64,000 nucleotides of DNA from Plasmopara viticola (lineage: Eukaryota > Oomycota > Peronosporomycetes > Peronosporales > Peronosporaceae): NCBI GenBank assembly GCA_001695595.3, contig MBPM02000133.1, positions 62,001-126,000 of the forward strand, written 5' to 3'. The translations under genes and the position numbers were made by a program. Below are positions 36,423-45,068 of this stretch, in pieces. Position 1 is the first letter of the stretch, and each line of letters opens with the position of its first letter. Below the pieces are notes generated by a model that did not search any database, had not been told where the DNA came from, and saw nothing but the letters and a program-made list of their open reading frames with translations.

Positions 36423-36528
36423 CTTCTCAATTTGCCGGCTACCCCACAAGTCGACTCTTCAGAAGAACCAATCACCTTCAAGCTTTCTAGATCCCCATCC
36501 CAGCCGCCTCTCTTTCCCACCTATCGTG
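36423..36528 (+). promoter_or_regulatory. LINE-1 5' UTR, presumed promoter region
   Basis: Only 106 bp separate the tRNA-side boundary from the first ATG of ORF0. It starts CTTCTCAATTTGCCGG and is pyrimidine-rich. No TATA box seen. It abuts the 5' end of a divergent tRNA gene, so factors on that gene could influence transcription (inference). Confidence 0.45.
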
Positions 36529-36837
36529 ATGGAAAATCCAGCTGCTGCCCCTTCTTTCCCCCGTTCCGACCAGATCGACCCTGTCGTTCTTTGTCCGGCT
36601 CTCCCGTCTGCACCCAGCATAGCGCAGGTGACTGCAGGTGCCTCGCCTTCCGTTAGACATGACAAAACTGTCTCAGCCGACCTTCTTGCTGTCGTTCATG
36701 ACGCTGGCAACAACCCGGTGCCGCTCTCGCTATCTGCTCCATCGGGTCAGCTCGCGCCTCCGTTACATCCTCTCTCCGCTCTCCCCGTGTCGCTAGGCGC
36801 GGTGGGAAGTGTGAAGCTTGTGACGACAGCGACATGA
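36529..36837 (+). CDS. ORF0, short proline-rich ORF overlapping ORF1
   Basis: 102 codons from ATG 36529, MENPAAAPSFPRSDQ to VKLVTTAT. The protein is rich in Pro, Ala and Ser, with no domain I recognise. Its stop overlaps the ORF1 start as ATGA (36834-36837), the arrangement used for termination-reinitiation in some non-LTR elements. The LINE-2 counterpart is also open and shows four silent and two amino-acid-changing differences, which is suggestive of a coding frame but too few to prove it. It could instead be a regulatory upstream ORF. Confidence 0.55.
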   Translation: MENPAAAPSFPRSDQIDPVVLCPALPSAPSIAQVTAGASPSVRHDKTVSADLLAVVHDAGNNPVPLSLSAPSGQLAPPLHPLSALPVSLGAVGSVKLVTTAT

Positions 36838-39170
36838 CCGAACCACTTCTGTCGTCCCAGGCAAATTCGCCTGACGAAGACGCCGTGATGCCCACACCTA
36901 CGCGGAATGCTGATGCCGGCACGACCGATCGCGCTGACTCGAGACCGACAATGGCTGATCTGCTTTTCCAGCAAGAAGCCCTCCGCCGCGACCATGCTAC
37001 TGTCGCCGCCGCTCGCCGACGCGTAGAAACTCCGAAGCCTCTCGCGATAGACATCGAAGCGATTGAGCGTCAGTACGCTGCCGGTGGTGACTGGTCCGGC
37101 ATCGCCGCTCGCATTGGTCAGTCCCGCCCGTACCCGCTCCCGCGCGCCAAGTTTGATATGGTGATCGAGACGGGCAAAGCGTTCACAAAGACTCCGCTGC
37201 AAAAGATCATGACTGCACTCGTCGGCATCAGCCACGGAAACCCGGCGCTGAGCCAGCTGTACGAGGAATTCCTCGTCGGCCAAGTGTCCAAGATGCCGGG
37301 TGGTAATTTGCGCCTCAAGGTGAAAACCCAGGCCGCGTGTATGCAGCTTGAGCGGACGACCGTCAGCATCCTCGGTGGCGTGTACCCGTTCAAGCCTTTC
37401 GACGTCCTTGCGAATAAGTTTTTCTTAGACATCTCGAACGTCGACTCAGACTCGGACACGGACCTGATGCTGCGCCGACTTTTTGACATGGGCTGCCAGC
37501 CGGTGTATGACACGTTCCGCGACGTGAACTTGACGACAGGCCTCACGTCTGCGACTTGGCGCGTTTTCTTCCGCTCGACCAAGTGTCCGCCGCCACTGAT
37601 TTTAAACGGTTCTGTATGTGACCAAGTCATCTTCGACAACAAGCTGCACCCGGCGCACGGCAAAGATGCTCCATTCCAATCCCAGCGTCTCCCGTTCGGC
37701 TTTCGTTCGTTGAACGGGATTGACCTGGGGACTTCGGAGACTAGTCCGCGTCGTTCATCCTCGACGGTGTCAGCGCCGAAGCCGGCGCTGAAGACCCCAA
37801 AGCCTGAAGGAAAGCACAGAGCGAAGCCTCTCCAACCTGCGGCGATTCCACTAGCAACATTGGCCGTTCGTGCTGGACGTCGTTTCTCCTCACTGCGCAA
37901 CGCCATCGAGGCTGAAGAGAAGAGGGAAGGTCAGCTCCAGCCAGGAGCTCAGCTTGTCCACAAACCTGTGGCACACCATCTCGCGAAGAAGGTGATCGAT
38001 ATCGATGACGTCTTGTCGATCTCGACTTATCAAGAATCGACAGGTGGAATCTCGCCACCCTCGAGCCCAAATTCCAAGCCGACAGCGATGCTGATGCTCA
38101 CAGACGGCTTCACGACCGTCGTGAACAAAAAAAAGCGCACGCGGGGAGGAGTCGACTTCTCCAGCATGCTGACGAAGCATGTACCACGCCCGCTCGACGG
38201 AATCGCGACGAAGAACTACTTTGCCGAGCTCCAGACGATGTCCGCGTCGTTCCAGAGCTTCGACGCGGCCATCAACCCGAAGTACGGTAAACGGCACCAG
38301 ATCGTCCCGGCCGAAGTGAAGATGCCGGAGGCGCTCAAGATGTCGAAAGAGGCCGCTTTTTTCGTGGAGAAGCGCCACACCAAGATTAGAAACACAGCGA
38401 AAGCGTCGTTGTTGGTCGAAGTTGCGGAGTCGATGGTGAACGACGAGAACACTGCGCTGCTCAACACACTTCCCGACCTTCTTGCGGCAGCAGACGGCAA
38501 GGTGGACGGCACTGTAAAGATCATGGAGAACGCTTCTAACCCGGACCACGTGATGAAGAAACTCGTTGAGTCGGGTCCGGCGTTCAACAGCGCGATGTCC
38601 CTCAAGATGGCTGAGAATGGCAACGAGATCGCTGAACTCGCCCAACTGCACATGATCAACCGTGTGCTGAGCGCGACGACGCCGAACGACGACGTCACGT
38701 TCAGTGCGAAGTGGAAGAAGCTGACAGGGACGGCTGTGCCCTCAAAACGTCAAGAGCTGCTCAAAGCGTGCGCGAAGTGGTGGACGGCGACGGACCAAGT
38801 TCGTGAGCTGTCCCGGTTCACTAAGGCGCTGAGTGTGTTTGAGCTCGCCCTGATATCGGCGGCACCGACAATCTTCTTGAGTGATCACTGGATCCAATTC
38901 GTCACAGGCGAGCCAGTTCAGTGGATCCCAGCTCATCACGCAAGACTGCTGCACCCAAACACCCTCTTAAAACTGCTGCGATCGGACCTTGGTGCTCTCT
39001 GCATGGAGCACTGGAGCCGTGTCCAGTGGCAGGGCCACCTTCTCGACGAACTCGAGGAGCTGCGAAAGCTTGAGGGGGAGTACCCGGTTGACGAGTCGGT
39101 GTTGAAGCTTCAAGTTGCGGATGACGGATCGGTGACACTAGTGGCGGGCGGCCTTGCCACCCGCTGCTAA
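36834..39170 (+). CDS. LINE-1 ORF1 protein (putative RNA-binding/RNP protein)
   Basis: 778 residues, start fixed by the ATGA overlap with ORF0. I see no CCHC zinc knuckles, common in plant and insect ORF1 proteins. Residues ~35-75 are charged and helical, with clustered arginines. Residues ~155-270 (from LRLKVKTQAACMQLERTTV to the NGSVCDQVIF region) alternate strand-like and helix-like segments and might be an RRM-like fold; this is a guess from pattern only. Residues ~310-420 are low complexity. A basic patch KKKRTRGG near residue 430, encoded by a run of eight A's, could be a nuclear signal. Residues ~440-740 are mostly helical. By analogy with other LINEs the protein would coat the element RNA. 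It ends VAGGLATRC, overlapping the ORF2 frame. The 1-base deletion in LINE-2 shows what loss looks like; this copy is whole. Confidence 0.85.
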   Translation: MTEPLLSSQANSPDEDAVMPTPTRNADAGTTDRADSRPTMADLLFQQEALRRDHATVAAARRRVETPKPLAIDIEAIERQYAAGGDWSGIAARIGQSRPYPLPRAKFDMVIETGKAFTKTPLQKIMTALVGISHGNPALSQLYEEFLVGQVSKMPGGNLRLKVKTQAACMQLERTTVSILGGVYPFKPFDVLANKFFLDISNVDSDSDTDLMLRRLFDMGCQPVYDTFRDVNLTTGLTSATWRVFFRSTKCPPPLILNGSVCDQVIFDNKLHPAHGKDAPFQSQRLPFGFRSLNGIDLGTSETSPRRSSSTVSAPKPALKTPKPEGKHRAKPLQPAAIPLATLAVRAGRRFSSLRNAIEAEEKREGQLQPGAQLVHKPVAHHLAKKVIDIDDVLSISTYQESTGGISPPSSPNSKPTAMLMLTDGFTTVVNKKKRTRGGVDFSSMLTKHVPRPLDGIATKNYFAELQTMSASFQSFDAAINPKYGKRHQIVPAEVKMPEALKMSKEAAFFVEKRHTKIRNTAKASLLVEVAESMVNDENTALLNTLPDLLAAADGKVDGTVKIMENASNPDHVMKKLVESGPAFNSAMSLKMAENGNEIAELAQLHMINRVLSATTPNDDVTFSAKWKKLTGTAVPSKRQELLKACAKWWTATDQVRELSRFTKALSVFELALISAAPTIFLSDHWIQFVTGEPVQWIPAHHARLLHPNTLLKLLRSDLGALCMEHWSRVQWQGHLLDELEELRKLEGEYPVDESVLKLQVADDGSVTLVAGGLATRC

Positions 39171-42100
39171 GGCGGATTCGGCTCCACCAACCTGGACAAA
39201 CGTTGGTGTTCTCACTGTAAACACCAACGGCGTGAAGAAGAACGGCCACCTGTTGATCGAGCATCTGCTCTCCAGGTACTCGGTATCTTGTCTCCAAGAA
39301 ACCAAGTTCGCCGACCGCCACCACCTTGACACCTTCCGCTTCCATCTCGAGTCGGCATTCATGCACAAGCTGTTCGTAAGCGATGACAATGCGCTGCTCG
39401 ATAGACCAACGCGAGGTCGGAGTAACGGCGTCCTGACGCTGCTGCGCTCCGACTTTCCTGGCTTTGACTCAGCTGCCAATGTTCCCCACCTCACTGTCTC
39501 CGGCCGCTACCTTGTCGTGCGTGTGATGGTCGATCTTACTCCCATCTACATACACAATGTGTACGCGCCAGTCGACAAGCAAGAGAAACAAGCGTTCTTC
39601 TCGAATCTCGCGACAGAAGGGTTCGAAGACGCCGCGATCCACTTTGTCCTTGGCGACTTGAACACTCCGCTTGACCCGAGTCTCGACTGCTTCATACCGG
39701 ACCTCCGCTATGACCCTAGTCGCTCGAGTTGCCTTGACTGGTTGGCGCGACTTGGGGTTGCTGATGCCTGGCGTATCCACAACGACTCGAAGCGCGTCTT
39801 CACGGGCCCGATGCCCCGCAAGAACCGACTCGACTACGTGCTGCTGTCCGAATCGTTCAGCAACCAATTTTTCCACGACGCCAAGTACTTTGACCCAAAG
39901 CATGCCGGTGATCACTTGGCGCACAGTGTGAGCTTCAAGTCTGGATCCCAACTACATGGCCGAGGGTACTGGAAGTTTCCACGATACCTTCTCGACTATC
40001 CTCAAGTCGTTTTGGCAATTCAGCGTGAAGCCAATGACATCCTCAAGCAGCTTCGGTCGACATCAAACCCGGGCAAGACTTGGGAGATGTGGAAGGCGAG
40101 CATCAAGGCGCAACTTCAGGGCCTCCAGAAGAAACTTCGAGCACAAGACGCTCAAGCCATAGAGGAGGCCCGCATTACGCTTGACCGCGCGGCCGCTCAG
40201 TACCAGACGGAGTCGGATGAAGACAACCGCGACGTGTACGAAGCGGCGATGCGCGAGTACAAAGAGACGGTGACAAGGTCGAGCCAGTATAGCCAAGACG
40301 CAGCCTTCGACTTCCAAGCTGCGAACTCCGAAAAGTCGACGAAGCACTTCTTCCGTCCTCTCGACACAAGCCTCCGGCGCGTCTCCATCGAAGAGGTCGT
40401 CACGCCAAATGGAAGTATCTCGACTAACTCGAACGAGATCTACCTCCGGTTCCTCGAACATTGGGGTTCCGAGATGGGGGACGAAAACAGCCCTGGCGGT
40501 AAGGCACTTCCGCCAGACGACGCGCTTCAAAGAAAACTGCTGGACTCTATCATTCGCAAACTGCCTGAGCTCGACCGCAACGCACTGGACAGGAGAGTCA
40601 GCGCGTCCGACCTCGAGCTGGCGATCAAGCACATGAAGGCGACTTCGTCTCCAGGGATGGACGGCTTGACGGCTGGTTTCTACCAGGTTGCGCCGGCGGT
40701 TTTTGGTGAGTGTCTCGCGCTGGTGTTCAGAAATTGCCTTGAGCGCGGGAAACTGCTGACATCGCAGCGCAAGTCAGCTGTGGTACTGCTGCACAAGAAA
40801 GGCTCTCGTGCCGACCCGGGAAACTACCGCCCGATTGCGCTGATTCCGGTCGACGTCAAGGTGCTGTCAAAGGCGCTCACGTTCCGTCTTCAGGCTGTCA
40901 TTCACAAGCTGATCCACCCCGACCAGAAGGGGTTCATTCGCGGCCGCTCGATCCACCACCACGTTCGCTTTCTTGCAGATCTTCAAGACCTCGTGACGAG
41001 CCGTGACGAGGAGGCGTACGCGCTGTTCCTGGATTTCCAGAAGGCGTTTGACCGTGTGAACTGGGAATACATGTTCAAGCTGCTCAAGCGCATGGGCATC
41101 GGAGACGGCTTTATTCGCTGGGTGAAGCTGCTGTACACCGACCCGCTCGCGAATCTTCTCATCAACGGCGAAGTTCAACCGGCACTTCAACCGACGCGTG
41201 GAGTAAAGCAAGGAGATCCACTCTCCGCGCTTCTTTTCGTTTTGACGATCGAGCCGCTTGGTAACCTGCTCCGATCACACGAGGAGTACGGCGTGTGCCT
41301 AAATGAAGACCACACGGCGACGAGCGTCTTCTTCGCGGACGACTCGACACTCCTTGGTAGCTCAATTGCTAACCTTCAGGCACAGCTCGATCTCGTCAAA
41401 GAGTATTGTCAAGGCTCCGGCGCAAAGCTAAATCTGACCAAGTCGGTGCTGCTGGCCCTGAATCGCGGCCACGAGTGTCCGTCGATGCCGGACGTTCAGA
41501 TCCTCGACCGGCTGGGGTCGGTCAAATACCTTGGTATCCCGTTTAGCCAGTCGCCTGTCGACGACCGCATCCTCGAGTTCCTTGACCAGCGCTTTTACGA
41601 CGGCTTCAAGTCGTGGTATCGGCGTGCACGGACATTGCGAGGCAGACTTCTCGTGGCGCAGACAATGGTTCTCTCGCGCTTGTGGCACTACACACAGCAC
41701 GTGTCAGTCCCGACAGCTGTCGTTCGTCGATGGCAGTCAATGCTGAACCGGTTTGTGCTGAGTCGCAAGCACGACCGAGACGCGTCGCACATCCAGCTGA
41801 TTCCAAGCGAGTTCTTATACCAGCGGCGCGGAGACGGAGGTCTCGGAGTCCCGTATCTGGAAGCTCAGCTCAAGCGGCAACGACTTCAGCTGCTACTCCA
41901 GTTTGTGCCTTCAGCTCGGTCGATGGCGTCTCGAAATTGGACAACACCAAGCGTGGAGCTGCTGCGCTCCATTCTCCCTCGATACGGCGGTCGCCACGCA
42001 CTCGACTTCCTGACGATATCACCACGTCGACACGGAGACTTGATCGCCTGGCGACACACGTCGGCGTGGTGGAAGACAACACTGATGTGGTGGCACTGTG

Positions 42101-43296
42101 CACGCTGGGATATCTCGTGGCGCGACCTCCCGTCGGACGAGCGCACTGTTGCCGGTCTTCGTCAGCCGATTTGGTTCAACTGCGACCCTGAGCTCCACTA
42201 CAAGCAGCGAACACGGTCGGGCACAACGACAGCGCACCGACGGTGCCTTGGCATGGTGCCCGAGCCGCAACGCAGCTTCCGACTGCATGTTTCGCGGGTC
42301 TTCGCTCTCCGCTCGCTAGCTGACTTTGCACGAGAAGGACTTCCGTGGCCGACTCAGCGCGAATTCGCCGAACGACACGTCGACTTCACCCTCGCAAACG
42401 TTCATCCCGGGCAACAACTAAAGTGGTTGCGTGCACTCCACAGCGAAGCGAGTCAAATCGTTGATCGACTCGGCGCTCGAGGTGTCGATCGCGATCCGTC
42501 TTGGAGGGACACCCCATTGCTTGTCCCACATCTTGGAGTCACGATCAACGCGAAAAAATATTTTTTCCCGGACATCCCGCGTTCAAAGGATCTTCAGATC
42601 GTCTGGACGTCAGCACTTCCTCGTAAACCGCACCCGATGACGACACACTCTGAGAGGGCTGACGACAAGACGATCAAGTCGCACGTACAGCTGTCGAAGC
42701 GTCTGCGGCGTATTTTGCTGCCGATCTTTGACGACCTCCAATGGCGGCTCGCATTCCGGCTCCTGCCCGTTCGATCGCGCTTCTGGTTCCTCGAGGCCAC
42801 GAACCCAAACATCCGCAAGTGTGTCCTCGACGGCTGCAGCGCAGTTGAGTCGGAGCAACACTTGTTCTTCGACTGCACGCTGGCTTCGCAGCTTTGGAGG
42901 AACGTGCTTCACGTGATGTCGCCGCTCCTCGTGAGACGCGCGACGTGGATTGACATTGCGCTAGCACGGAAGATACGCGTCCGGGATGAGTGGCAACACA
43001 AGGAGGACGTTGTCGCTGACGTCTGGCATGTTCTTCGAGGTGTGACGCTGCACACGATCTGGACGGATCGCAACAGGTGCCTGTACGACGGAAGACAGCC
43101 GACACCAGCAGCTCCGGCGCTCGCGGTGATCTTCTCGACGTTCTGCGCGCACGTTCGATTCTTCCAACGGCGGTTTTACGATCGAGAAGAGAATCGCGAG
43201 CTACAGCGAGTGATCGAGACGATGAAGTCACATTCAGCGTTCGGTGACTTTGTAAGCCGGCAACCGGGAATCACTCGTGTTCGGGCGAGTTTGTAG
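39154..43296 (+). CDS. LINE-1 ORF2: endonuclease, reverse transcriptase, zinc finger
   Basis: Open from 39142 and about 1,380 residues from TTG 39154. Residues ~8-255 form the endonuclease/exonuclease/phosphatase domain: VNTNG, the catalytic Glu in LQETK, VYAP, the GDLNT motif, RKNRLDYVLL and the terminal GDH. Residues ~485-790 form the reverse transcriptase: SPGMDGLTAGFYQ, KKGSRADPGNYRPIAL, QKGFIRGRSIHHHV, the catalytic LDFQKAFD, TRGVKQGDPLSALLF, and FFADDS with the Asp pair near 727, then GAKLNLTKS and VKYLGIP. Residues ~1222-1241 contain C-X4-C-X7-H-X4-C (KCVLDGC to HLFFDC), the zinc-binding region common after plant-type LINE reverse transcriptases. The protein would nick the tRNA gene and copy the element RNA there. 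There is no ATG near the start: the first is at codon ~70, inside the endonuclease. Expression therefore probably needs +1 frameshifting from ORF1 or a non-AUG start. Confidence 0.93.
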   Translation: MPPAAKADSAPPTWTNVGVLTVNTNGVKKNGHLLIEHLLSRYSVSCLQETKFADRHHLDTFRFHLESAFMHKLFVSDDNALLDRPTRGRSNGVLTLLRSDFPGFDSAANVPHLTVSGRYLVVRVMVDLTPIYIHNVYAPVDKQEKQAFFSNLATEGFEDAAIHFVLGDLNTPLDPSLDCFIPDLRYDPSRSSCLDWLARLGVADAWRIHNDSKRVFTGPMPRKNRLDYVLLSESFSNQFFHDAKYFDPKHAGDHLAHSVSFKSGSQLHGRGYWKFPRYLLDYPQVVLAIQREANDILKQLRSTSNPGKTWEMWKASIKAQLQGLQKKLRAQDAQAIEEARITLDRAAAQYQTESDEDNRDVYEAAMREYKETVTRSSQYSQDAAFDFQAANSEKSTKHFFRPLDTSLRRVSIEEVVTPNGSISTNSNEIYLRFLEHWGSEMGDENSPGGKALPPDDALQRKLLDSIIRKLPELDRNALDRRVSASDLELAIKHMKATSSPGMDGLTAGFYQVAPAVFGECLALVFRNCLERGKLLTSQRKSAVVLLHKKGSRADPGNYRPIALIPVDVKVLSKALTFRLQAVIHKLIHPDQKGFIRGRSIHHHVRFLADLQDLVTSRDEEAYALFLDFQKAFDRVNWEYMFKLLKRMGIGDGFIRWVKLLYTDPLANLLINGEVQPALQPTRGVKQGDPLSALLFVLTIEPLGNLLRSHEEYGVCLNEDHTATSVFFADDSTLLGSSIANLQAQLDLVKEYCQGSGAKLNLTKSVLLALNRGHECPSMPDVQILDRLGSVKYLGIPFSQSPVDDRILEFLDQRFYDGFKSWYRRARTLRGRLLVAQTMVLSRLWHYTQHVSVPTAVVRRWQSMLNRFVLSRKHDRDASHIQLIPSEFLYQRRGDGGLGVPYLEAQLKRQRLQLLLQFVPSARSMASRNWTTPSVELLRSILPRYGGRHALDFLTISPRRHGDLIAWRHTSAWWKTTLMWWHCARWDISWRDLPSDERTVAGLRQPIWFNCDPELHYKQRTRSGTTTAHRRCLGMVPEPQRSFRLHVSRVFALRSLADFAREGLPWPTQREFAERHVDFTLANVHPGQQLKWLRALHSEASQIVDRLGARGVDRDPSWRDTPLLVPHLGVTINAKKYFFPDIPRSKDLQIVWTSALPRKPHPMTTHSERADDKTIKSHVQLSKRLRRILLPIFDDLQWRLAFRLLPVRSRFWFLEATNPNIRKCVLDGCSAVESEQHLFFDCTLASQLWRNVLHVMSPLLVRRATWIDIALARKIRVRDEWQHKEDVVADVWHVLRGVTLHTIWTDRNRCLYDGRQPTPAAPALAVIFSTFCAHVRFFQRRFYDREENRELQRVIETMKSHSAFGDFVSRQPGITRVRASL

Positions 43297-43369
43297 CCGA
43301 CGACACCCGATAGAAAGTTCGAGTTGACATTCGCTCAAGGGCTTAGGGACACCCTCCCGTAATGAGGGC

Positions 43370-43696
43370 GGAGCCGGGGCAGCTTCAACGGAATCAGACC
43401 GCACACACTCCGCACCCACCAACGGCAGGGACCCTTCCTCACGCGCACTGCTAACTTCGGCCGATTCTGCACAAGCTTCTGAATTACCCACACCTTGGAG
43501 GGTCGGAGCCGTGGCCGCTTCAACGGAATCGGACCGAACACACTCCGAACCCTCCGCCGATAGGGTTCATTCTTCGAGCACAGAACCGGCGCCATTACCA
43601 GCGAACTTATCGCGAGGTCTCGAGCTTTCCTCACTGAGGAGGGATGGAGCCGGGACAGCTTCAACGGAATCAGATCGCACACACTCCGATCCCTCC
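43370..43696 (+). repeat. Three direct repeats in the LINE-1 3' UTR
   Basis: Cores begin at 43370, 43505 and 43646 (periods 135 and 141 bp). Shared pattern: GGAGCCG, a short purine-rich stretch, GCTTCAACGGAATC, then ACACACTCCG. The repeats are imperfect (~85-90% in the core by eye), so they are old relative to the insertion. LINE-3 has its own, different ~146-bp repeats at the same place. Confidence 0.88.
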
Positions 43697-43799
43697 ACCA
43701 GGTTGGGGCTCTCCTCAAGCGCGGTCGTTGTCATTCTTGGAAAACAAAAAAAAAAAAAAAAGAGCGTCAGACCAGCGAACCAAGTCGGGACCCCAAAAT

Positions 43800-43855
43800 G
43801 TACCAATTTCTTGGTACCTCCATCGGGCTCCTGAAATGTACCATATTTTTGGTAC
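43800..43855 (+). other. Twin GTACC hairpins
   Basis: GTACCAATTTCTTGGTAC (43800-43817) pairs 7 bp and GTACCATATTTTTGGTAC (43838-43855) pairs 6 bp, each preceded by AAAATGT or GAAATGT. Tandem small stem-loops in a LINE 3' UTR are good candidates for reverse-transcriptase recognition. Confidence 0.65.
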
Positions 43856-44076
43856 CTTTGGGGCCTGTGGCAAATTCGGAAATGAGATCTCTCCCGACCA
43901 CCCACAATTTCGGAAAACCTTCCGACAACACCCGGTACCTGCCAAACTTTATACCCTGTATCTTTTGAAGAACTTTCAAACATAATACCAAGATCGGCTA
44001 AGATCCTCCTCAAGCTACTACATCACATTGGGTACCGCAAAAAATCATGAATCCACCAGTGCTGTTCAGGTACTCG

Positions 44077-44147
44077 TTAGACGGCAATTTTTTGTATTTA
44101 GAGTTTATATTTATAGCTAGGTACAATTGAGAAGTCACACCGTCTAA
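44077..44147 (+). other. 8-bp inverted repeat close to the LINE-1 3' end
   Basis: TTAGACGG (44077-44084) and CCGTCTAA (44140-44147) could form a stem that encloses 55 nt and ends 27 nt before the 3' junction. Confidence 0.55.
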
Positions 44148-44174
44148 ATTATTTATAATATAGACAAACTTTCA

Positions 44175-44191
44175 ACTGAGCTATAGGGGCA
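44175..44191. repeat. LINE-1 right target-site duplication (tRNA 5' stub)
   Basis: Exact copy of 36406-36422. It carries tRNA nucleotides 1-16 only, followed by the normal tRNA upstream flank AATTGCTGCCG. Confidence 0.92.
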
Positions 44192-44593
44192 ATTGCTGCC
44201 GACGACAACACACTATCTACATTGCCATCACACGAAACAGTCTGCACGCCATCGCTATGGCCACGGTGTACTTATTGGGTTTTATGGAGAGCCCGAATTT
44301 TGCTGATAACTTACCGCTATAGTTCTAACTTTATCGGAGAAGTTGGGAGATTCAAAAGGAGGTACGCTTAAAAGGGCACCACCGATAAAGTTAAATGCTA
44401 ATAGAGACGGAAGTATCTTGGGTGTATATCTCTACTAGTCAAGCTAGCTAAAAGTGGTCTATATTTTATCTTACGCCGTAATAAAGGTATGATAGTGTAT
44501 TATTGATAACGCATAAACAGAGAAATTATTAGACACACTGCTCACGATTGCTGAGGGCGAGATGAACGAGTTTTGTTATAATTGTCTGAGAAA

Positions 44594-44665
44594 TGCCCCC
44601 AGGCAGGATCGAACTACCGACCTTCCGCTTACTAAGCGGGTTCTCTACCACTGCGCTATAGGGGC
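44594..44665 (-). pseudogene. tRNA-Thr-like, damaged D stem
   Basis: CTGCGCTATA changes U12 to G, and GGTTCTCTACC changes C25 to A, so two D-stem pairs are lost. The T loop reads TTCGATC, the more common eukaryotic form. It is the first tRNA right of LINE-1. The U12G change and the TTCGATC loop are shared with the first tRNA right of LINE-2. Confidence 0.7.
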
Positions 44666-45068
44666 AATTGCTGCCGACGACAACACACTATCTACATTGC
44701 CATCACACGAAACAGTCTGCACGCCATCGCTATGGCCTGGGTGTACTTAATTGGGTTTTATGGAGAGCCCGAATTTTGCTGATAACTTACCGCTATAGTT
44801 CTAACTTTATCGGAGAAGTTGGGAGTTTCAAAAGGAGGTACGCTTAAAAGGGCACCACCGATAAAGTTAAATGCTAATAGAGACGGAAGTATCTTGGGTG
44901 TATCCTCTACTAGTCAAGCTAGCTAAAAGTGGTCTATATTTTATCTTACGCCGTAATAAAGGTATGATAGTGTATTATTGATAACGCATAAATAGAGAAA
45001 TTATTAGACACACTGCTCACGATTGCTGAGGGCGAGATGAACGAGTTTTGTTATAATTGTCTGAGAAA

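Larger units (their letters stand above)
36423..44174 (+). mobile_element. LINE-1: complete non-LTR retrotransposon
   Basis: 7,752 bp with perfect 17-bp target duplications. Order: 106-bp 5' UTR, ORF0, ORF1, ORF2, 878-bp 3' UTR. There are no long terminal repeats. An A-run lies inside the 3' UTR, but the element ends in a defined AT-rich sequence rather than poly(A). ORF2 with an apurinic-type endonuclease, a reverse transcriptase and a C-terminal zinc finger places it among L1-like or Tx1-like groups; the exact clade needs a tree. Both large ORFs are open, so it may be active. Confidence 0.95.
43297..44174 (+). other. LINE-1 3' UTR
   Basis: 878 bp without a credible ORF. In order: three direct repeats with a ~50-bp core (see below), an A-run at 43744-43762, two GTACC hairpins, an 8-bp inverted repeat near the end, and the AT-rich terminus ATAATATAGACAAACTTTCA. 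Conservation of all these in LINE-2 is not informative, because the copies are recent. Confidence 0.8.

Noticed and set aside
36747..37283. Long minus-strand ORFs opposite ORF1 and ORF2 (up to 262 codons)
   Set aside because: Shadows of GC-rich coding sequence; they follow no family motif and run antisense to well supported LINE genes.
43744..43762. Poly(A) tail marking the LINE-1 3' end
   Set aside because: The A-run lies ~410 bp before the true end, which is set by the 17-bp target duplication. It is an internal part of the 3' UTR and is present at the same place in LINE-2.
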